Position numbers and translations under genes: made by a program. A stretch of DNA of 17,653 bases from Aquirhabdus sp. (lineage in GTDB: Bacteria > Pseudomonadota > Gammaproteobacteria > Pseudomonadales > Moraxellaceae). The DNA is taken from contig JASLGO010000080.1 in the NCBI GenBank assembly GCA_030150135.1, forward strand, positions 1 to 17,653, in the 5' to 3' direction. Under the pieces are notes generated by a model. It was given only the letters and a program-made list of their open reading frames with translations, did no database searches and was not told the origin of the DNA. This document shows positions 14,961 through 17,653 of this stretch, one piece after another. Positions within the stretch are counted from its first letter, which is position 1. Every line of letters starts with the position of its first letter.

Positions 14961-14987
14961 ATTGATGCTGCTTAATGCAGCATCAAT
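14961..14987. terminator. Shared hairpin between olsB and ybgE ends
   Basis: Perfect 11-bp stem ATTGATGCTGC (14961-14971) and GCAGCATCAAT (14977-14987) with a TTAAT loop that holds the ybgE stop codon (14972-14974). It lies 5 nt after the olsB stop. Neither side has a long T-run, but the minus strand continues T-rich (TCCCTCTTATTTC), so it may work mainly for the cyd operon or as a two-way terminator. Confidence 0.6.
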
Positions 14988-15280
14988 AGCCCAGCACCTA
15001 GCACGCCAATCAGGCATGCATAGGTTGAGAACAATAGTCGCGGGACGATATGTTTGGGAATGAATCCCACCCCGCGAATAAATCCTGCGCTCATTGCCCA
15101 AAATAACAAACTTGCTGCGCCATGGTTGGCGATCCCTTTCTGCACTAGTAGTTGAGGCAAGATGCTGACAAACAAACAAATACCCAGAGCAATGGTCAAC
15201 GGCAATAGTGCAATTTGGCTATGACCTTCGATATCGCTCTGTATCTGTGTTTGCGGTTCTATAGGCATATTTGACATCAT
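14972..15280 (-). CDS. ybgE: Cyd operon protein YbgE
   Basis: Small inner-membrane protein that travels with cytochrome bd oxidase genes; its exact role is not established. It has 102 residues: a polar, Gln-rich lead of about 22 residues and then three hydrophobic segments (about 23-44, 53-70 and 80-101), with the family signature GFIRGVGFIPKH near 66-77. It is the last gene of cydA-cydB-cydX-ybgE, 45 nt after cydX. GAGGA (15284-15288) lies 3 nt before the first ATG and 6 nt before a second ATG directly following it, so Met2 may be the real start. The stop codon sits in the loop of the downstream hairpin. The order and signature make the call firm despite the short length. Confidence 0.85.
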   Translation of the reverse strand: MMSNMPIEPQTQIQSDIEGHSQIALLPLTIALGICLFVSILPQLLVQKGIANHGAASLLFWAMSAGFIRGVGFIPKHIVPRLLFSTYACLIGVLGAGLLMLH

Positions 15281-15315
15281 GATTCCTCAAAAATAAGTGC
15301 AGAAGCGAACGAGGA

Positions 15316-15334
15316 GAGCACTGACTCAGTGCTC
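15316..15334. repeat. Perfect 19-bp palindrome across the cydX stop codon
   Basis: GAGCACTGA (15316-15324), one central base, TCAGTGCTC (15326-15334). The arms match fully. The cydX stop codon is at 15326-15328, inside the right arm. In the mRNA the stem would form tightly with a minimal loop. No T-run follows, and ybgE starts 35 nt downstream, so it is more likely an mRNA stability or processing site, or a protein-binding site, than a terminator. Confidence 0.6.
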
Positions 15335-15445
15335 GTCCTTTGTCATTTGGTTGAGGCGATCTTCTTCAAGCTCGCCCCACATGCCATTGAGGATGGACAG
15401 TAGAATTGCAAAGCCCACACCGAGTACCCACGCGAAATACCACAT
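15326..15445 (-). CDS. cydX: Cytochrome bd oxidase small subunit CydX
   Basis: A 39-residue single-pass membrane protein that is the third subunit of bd-I oxidase and helps hold the haems in place. The sequence starts MWYFAWVLGVGFAILL, nearly the same as E. coli CydX (MWYFAWILG...). One transmembrane helix covers about residues 3-21, followed by an acidic region with Glu25, the position of the conserved Glu in E. coli CydX, and a charged tail ending KDEH. AAAGGA lies 8 nt upstream of the ATG. It sits 41 nt after the cydB stop and before ybgE, the standard gene order. It is too short for most gene callers and easily missed. Confidence 0.95.
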   Translation of the reverse strand: MWYFAWVLGVGFAILLSILNGMWGELEEDRLNQMTKDEH

Positions 15446-15460
15446 AATTTCATTCCTTTA

Positions 15461-15490
15461 ATCGAAGCTGGTTAAATCAAAGCTGGTTAA
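15461..15490. repeat. 15-bp tandem duplication at the cydB stop codon
   Basis: Two adjacent 15-mers, ATCGAAGCTGGTTAA (15461-15475) and ATCAAAGCTGGTTAA (15476-15490), differ at one position. The second holds the cydB stop codon (15487-15489, minus strand); the first is in the cydB-cydX spacer, just before the cydX ribosome site. Looks like a local slippage duplication. Confidence 0.7.
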
Positions 15491-16638
15491 TAAGTGCTGT
15501 GGCTGTTTTCTTTGATGTAAGCCGCAGTGACTTTGCCACGCATGACTGCATATGCCCAACTGGTATAAAACAGGATAATCGGCACAAAAATCAGTGCTGC
15601 GATGAGCATGATAAACAACGTCATATGACTTGAAGTAGCATCCCATGCAGTCAAGCTGGATTTAAAGTCATTGGATGATGGCATTAAGAACGGGAACATG
15701 GATACGCCCGCTGTGCCGATCACGCCTGCGATCCCTAAAGCAGACATCACAAAAGCCAAGAGTGATTTACCGCTCTTTGCAAGGCCAAGTGCACCCAAGA
15801 ATCCAACATAAGCCAGTGCAGGGAAGGCCATGAGTAACGGCCATTGTTGGTAGTTGTTCAGCCATGCACCTGTTTCACGAACGACAGTTTTGGAGAGTGG
15901 ATTAGAAAAGCCATTTGGATCAATTGCAGAGGTAATACGGAAACCTTGAATCCCATAGGCAACCCATAAGCCTGCAAGGCTAAACATGACCAATAAAGCA
16001 ATGCCCAGTACGATCACCCATGAGCGAGCGCGGCGTTGAACATCGCCTTCGGTACGGTGCATCAGATAAACACCACCATGAAACGTGATCATGGCACTTG
16101 AAATCAGGCCGCAGAGCAATGCAAATGGATTGAGCAGTGCCCAGAATGAACCGTCATAGGTCGATACCATGTTGTTATCAAAGTGGAACGGTACACCTTG
16201 TAGCAAGTTACCAAACGCGACACCAAAAATCACAGGTGGGATGAAACTGCCGATAAACAGACCCCAATCCCAAGCTGAACGCCATGTTGGGTTGTCGATT
16301 TTACTGCGATAATCAAAACCGACTGGGCGGAAGAATAATGCCCAGAGCACGATCATCATTGCCCAATAAAAGCCCGAGAAGGCTGTCGCATAGACAAATG
16401 GCCAAGCGGCGAAAATTGCACCGCCTGCAGTAATAAACCAAACCTGATTGCCATCCCAATGCGGTGCGATGGTGTTAATCATGACGCGACGTTCAATATC
16501 AGTTTTTCCTACAAAGGGAAGCAATGTACCAACTCCCATATCATGTCCGTCCATGATGGCAAAACCAATCAGCAATATGCCAACCAGCAACCACCAAATC
16601 ACCCGCAGGGTGGAATAATCCAGAATATCAATAATCAT
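15487..16638 (-). CDS. cydB: Cytochrome bd ubiquinol oxidase subunit II
   Basis: Membrane subunit of the quinol oxidase that reduces oxygen at low tension and resists nitric oxide and cyanide. The 383 residues match the usual 379-residue size. It starts with LRVIWWLLVGILLIGFAIMDGHDMGVG, followed by RRVMINTIAPHWDGNQVWFITAGGAIFAAWP, FFRPVGFDYRSK, the WDWGLFIGSFIPP and GNLLQGVPF blocks, KTVVRETGAWL, and the MFPFLMPSS / LTAWDATSS signature near the end. The C-terminus NSHSTY resembles the E. coli ending NTHSLY. About nine membrane segments are visible. GAGG lies 6 nt before the ATG, and the gap to cydA is 24 nt, so the genes are co-transcribed. Confidence 0.97.
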   Translation of the reverse strand: MIIDILDYSTLRVIWWLLVGILLIGFAIMDGHDMGVGTLLPFVGKTDIERRVMINTIAPHWDGNQVWFITAGGAIFAAWPFVYATAFSGFYWAMMIVLWALFFRPVGFDYRSKIDNPTWRSAWDWGLFIGSFIPPVIFGVAFGNLLQGVPFHFDNNMVSTYDGSFWALLNPFALLCGLISSAMITFHGGVYLMHRTEGDVQRRARSWVIVLGIALLVMFSLAGLWVAYGIQGFRITSAIDPNGFSNPLSKTVVRETGAWLNNYQQWPLLMAFPALAYVGFLGALGLAKSGKSLLAFVMSALGIAGVIGTAGVSMFPFLMPSSNDFKSSLTAWDATSSHMTLFIMLIAALIFVPIILFYTSWAYAVMRGKVTAAYIKENSHSTY

Positions 16639-16662
16639 GTTATGCCTCTTTTGATGTGCTGC

Positions 16663-17653
16663 TTAGTGTGCTGCGGTGACTGAGTCATGCGGTGCTTCAT
16701 TCATATAACGACCTGTCCCCAGACTGCCTGGACCTTGGCGCGTAAACTTGATCATCAAGTACATTTCGACGATGAGGAGTACGGTGTAGAAGCCAATAAA
16801 ACCAAACAGCGATCCATAAATACTTTCTACTGAAAGTGTCGAAACGGAGAGATGTGTTGGTAATACGCCATAAATAGTCCACGGCTGACGACCATACTCC
16901 GCAACAACCCAACCGAGTTCGATCGCGATCCACGGTGCAGGTAGCATGAAGAAGGCAAATTTGAACAACCATGCTTTACGTTTTTCAAAGCCTGGACGTA
17001 AGGTATGCCAAAATGACAAGCCAAACAGAATTAGCATTAACACGCCCATAGCAACCATGATACGAAAGCTCCAGAACATCGGTGCGACGCGTGGTACGGT
17101 TGAATCTACTGCGAGTTGAATCTGTGCAGGTGTGGCATCTTTGACATTCACGACATATTTTTTCAGCAGTAAACCAAAGCCAAGATCAGCTTTGTGAGCT
17201 TCAAAAGTAGCTTTGCTTTGACTGTCTAATGGATTTGCGCGTAATGCTTCGAGCGCAGTAACCGCTTGAATACCCGATAAAATACGTTCACGGTTTTTGT
17301 CTTTAATTTCAATGATGCCAGGAATCTGTTTAGTCAAAGAGCGTGTGCCAATAATCCCCATAACCCATGGAATTTGTACTGACCAATCGTTACGCATGGC
17401 TTTTTCGTTAGGAAGGGCGATCAGATTGAAGGGTGCTGGTGCAGGTTCGGTATGCCACATTGCTTCGATGGCAGCCATTTTGGTTTGTTGAGCTTCGCCA
17501 ACGGTGTAGCCAGATTCATCGCCAAGGACAATGACTGACAATACTGACGCGAGTCCAAACGCCGCAGCAATTCGATAGCTGCGTTTGGCAAACTCAACGT
17601 TAATGCCTTTCATTAAGTACCATGATGAAATAGCCAGCACAAAAACTGACGCA
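16663..17653 (-). CDS. cydA: Cytochrome bd ubiquinol oxidase subunit I (5' end cut off)
   Basis: Haem-bearing catalytic subunit of bd oxidase. The frame is open to the right edge; the GTG at 17640 is an internal Val codon, and four more residues (ASVF) precede it, so roughly the first 200 residues are off-window. Seen: the Q-loop start LGDESGYTVGEAQQTKMAAIEAMW with the quinol-site Lys and Glu (E. coli Lys252 and Glu257), a long Q-loop of the E. coli type, VPRVAPMFWSFRIMVAMG containing the Met that ligates haem b558 (E. coli Met393), and GWVVAEYGRQPW with the conserved Glu445 equivalent. The two haem-ligand His residues (His19 and His186) should lie off the edge. The C-terminal RYMNEAPHDSVTAAH tail is normal. 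It is first in the cydA-cydB-cydX-ybgE operon. Confidence 0.96.
   Translation of the reverse strand, partial: ASVFVLAISSWYLMKGINVEFAKRSYRIAAAFGLASVLSVIVLGDESGYTVGEAQQTKMAAIEAMWHTEPAPAPFNLIALPNEKAMRNDWSVQIPWVMGIIGTRSLTKQIPGIIEIKDKNRERILSGIQAVTALEALRANPLDSQSKATFEAHKADLGFGLLLKKYVVNVKDATPAQIQLAVDSTVPRVAPMFWSFRIMVAMGVLMLILFGLSFWHTLRPGFEKRKAWLFKFAFFMLPAPWIAIELGWVVAEYGRQPWTIYGVLPTHLSVSTLSVESIYGSLFGFIGFYTVLLIVEMYLMIKFTRQGPGSLGTGRYMNEAPHDSVTAAH

Noticed and set aside
15316..15334. The cydX palindrome as an intrinsic terminator
   Set aside because: No T-run on either side and the next operon gene starts 35 nt downstream, so full termination here is unlikely.

Overview
The window looks like chromosomal DNA from a gammaproteobacterium of the Moraxellaceae, most likely Acinetobacter or a close hydrocarbon-using relative such as Alkanindiges. 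The reasons are an AdeIJK-type RND pump with a lipoprotein adaptor and outer-membrane factor, a long-chain-alkane monooxygenase of the AlmA type, an OlsB-type N-acyltransferase, and moderate-to-low GC as judged by eye. The genus is an inference; no marker in the window fixes it. Thirteen protein genes are supported, two of them cut by the window edges. There is no insertion sequence, prophage, CRISPR array, tRNA or rRNA.

Layout from left to right. A 5'-truncated short-chain dehydrogenase (+) meets the 3' end of the pump operon. A 77-bp REPIN-like inverted pair of GTAG-headed palindromes fills the gap and could stop transcription. The pump operon adeI-adeJ-adeK (-) is tightly packed: the adeJ ribosome binding site overlaps the adeI stop, and adeJ and adeK overlap by 4 nt. 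About 600 bp of AT-rich DNA without a convincing gene separates adeI from a 752-residue polytopic membrane protein of the family labelled 'site-specific recombinase' (-). Another 400 bp follows, holding a second inverted repeat with near-perfect 18-bp arms. Next comes ispB (-), divergent from rplU-rpmA (+), a common gammaproteobacterial arrangement. An AlmA-like flavin monooxygenase (+) follows, with a perfect 9-bp-arm palindrome over its predicted promoter, and then an OlsB-like acyltransferase (+). The right end is the cytochrome bd oxidase operon cydA(partial)-cydB-cydX-ybgE (-), convergent with olsB. A perfect 11-bp-stem hairpin is shared between the ends of olsB and ybgE.

Most of the content is envelope and membrane biology: drug efflux, ubiquinone side-chain synthesis (IspB) feeding a quinol oxidase (CydABX), aminolipid synthesis and alkane oxidation. 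I found no multi-gene system that looks wholly new. The items most worth a second look are the poorly understood 'recombinase' membrane protein, the REPIN-like element, the almA operator, and the 39-codon cydX with an unusual palindrome across its stop codon.
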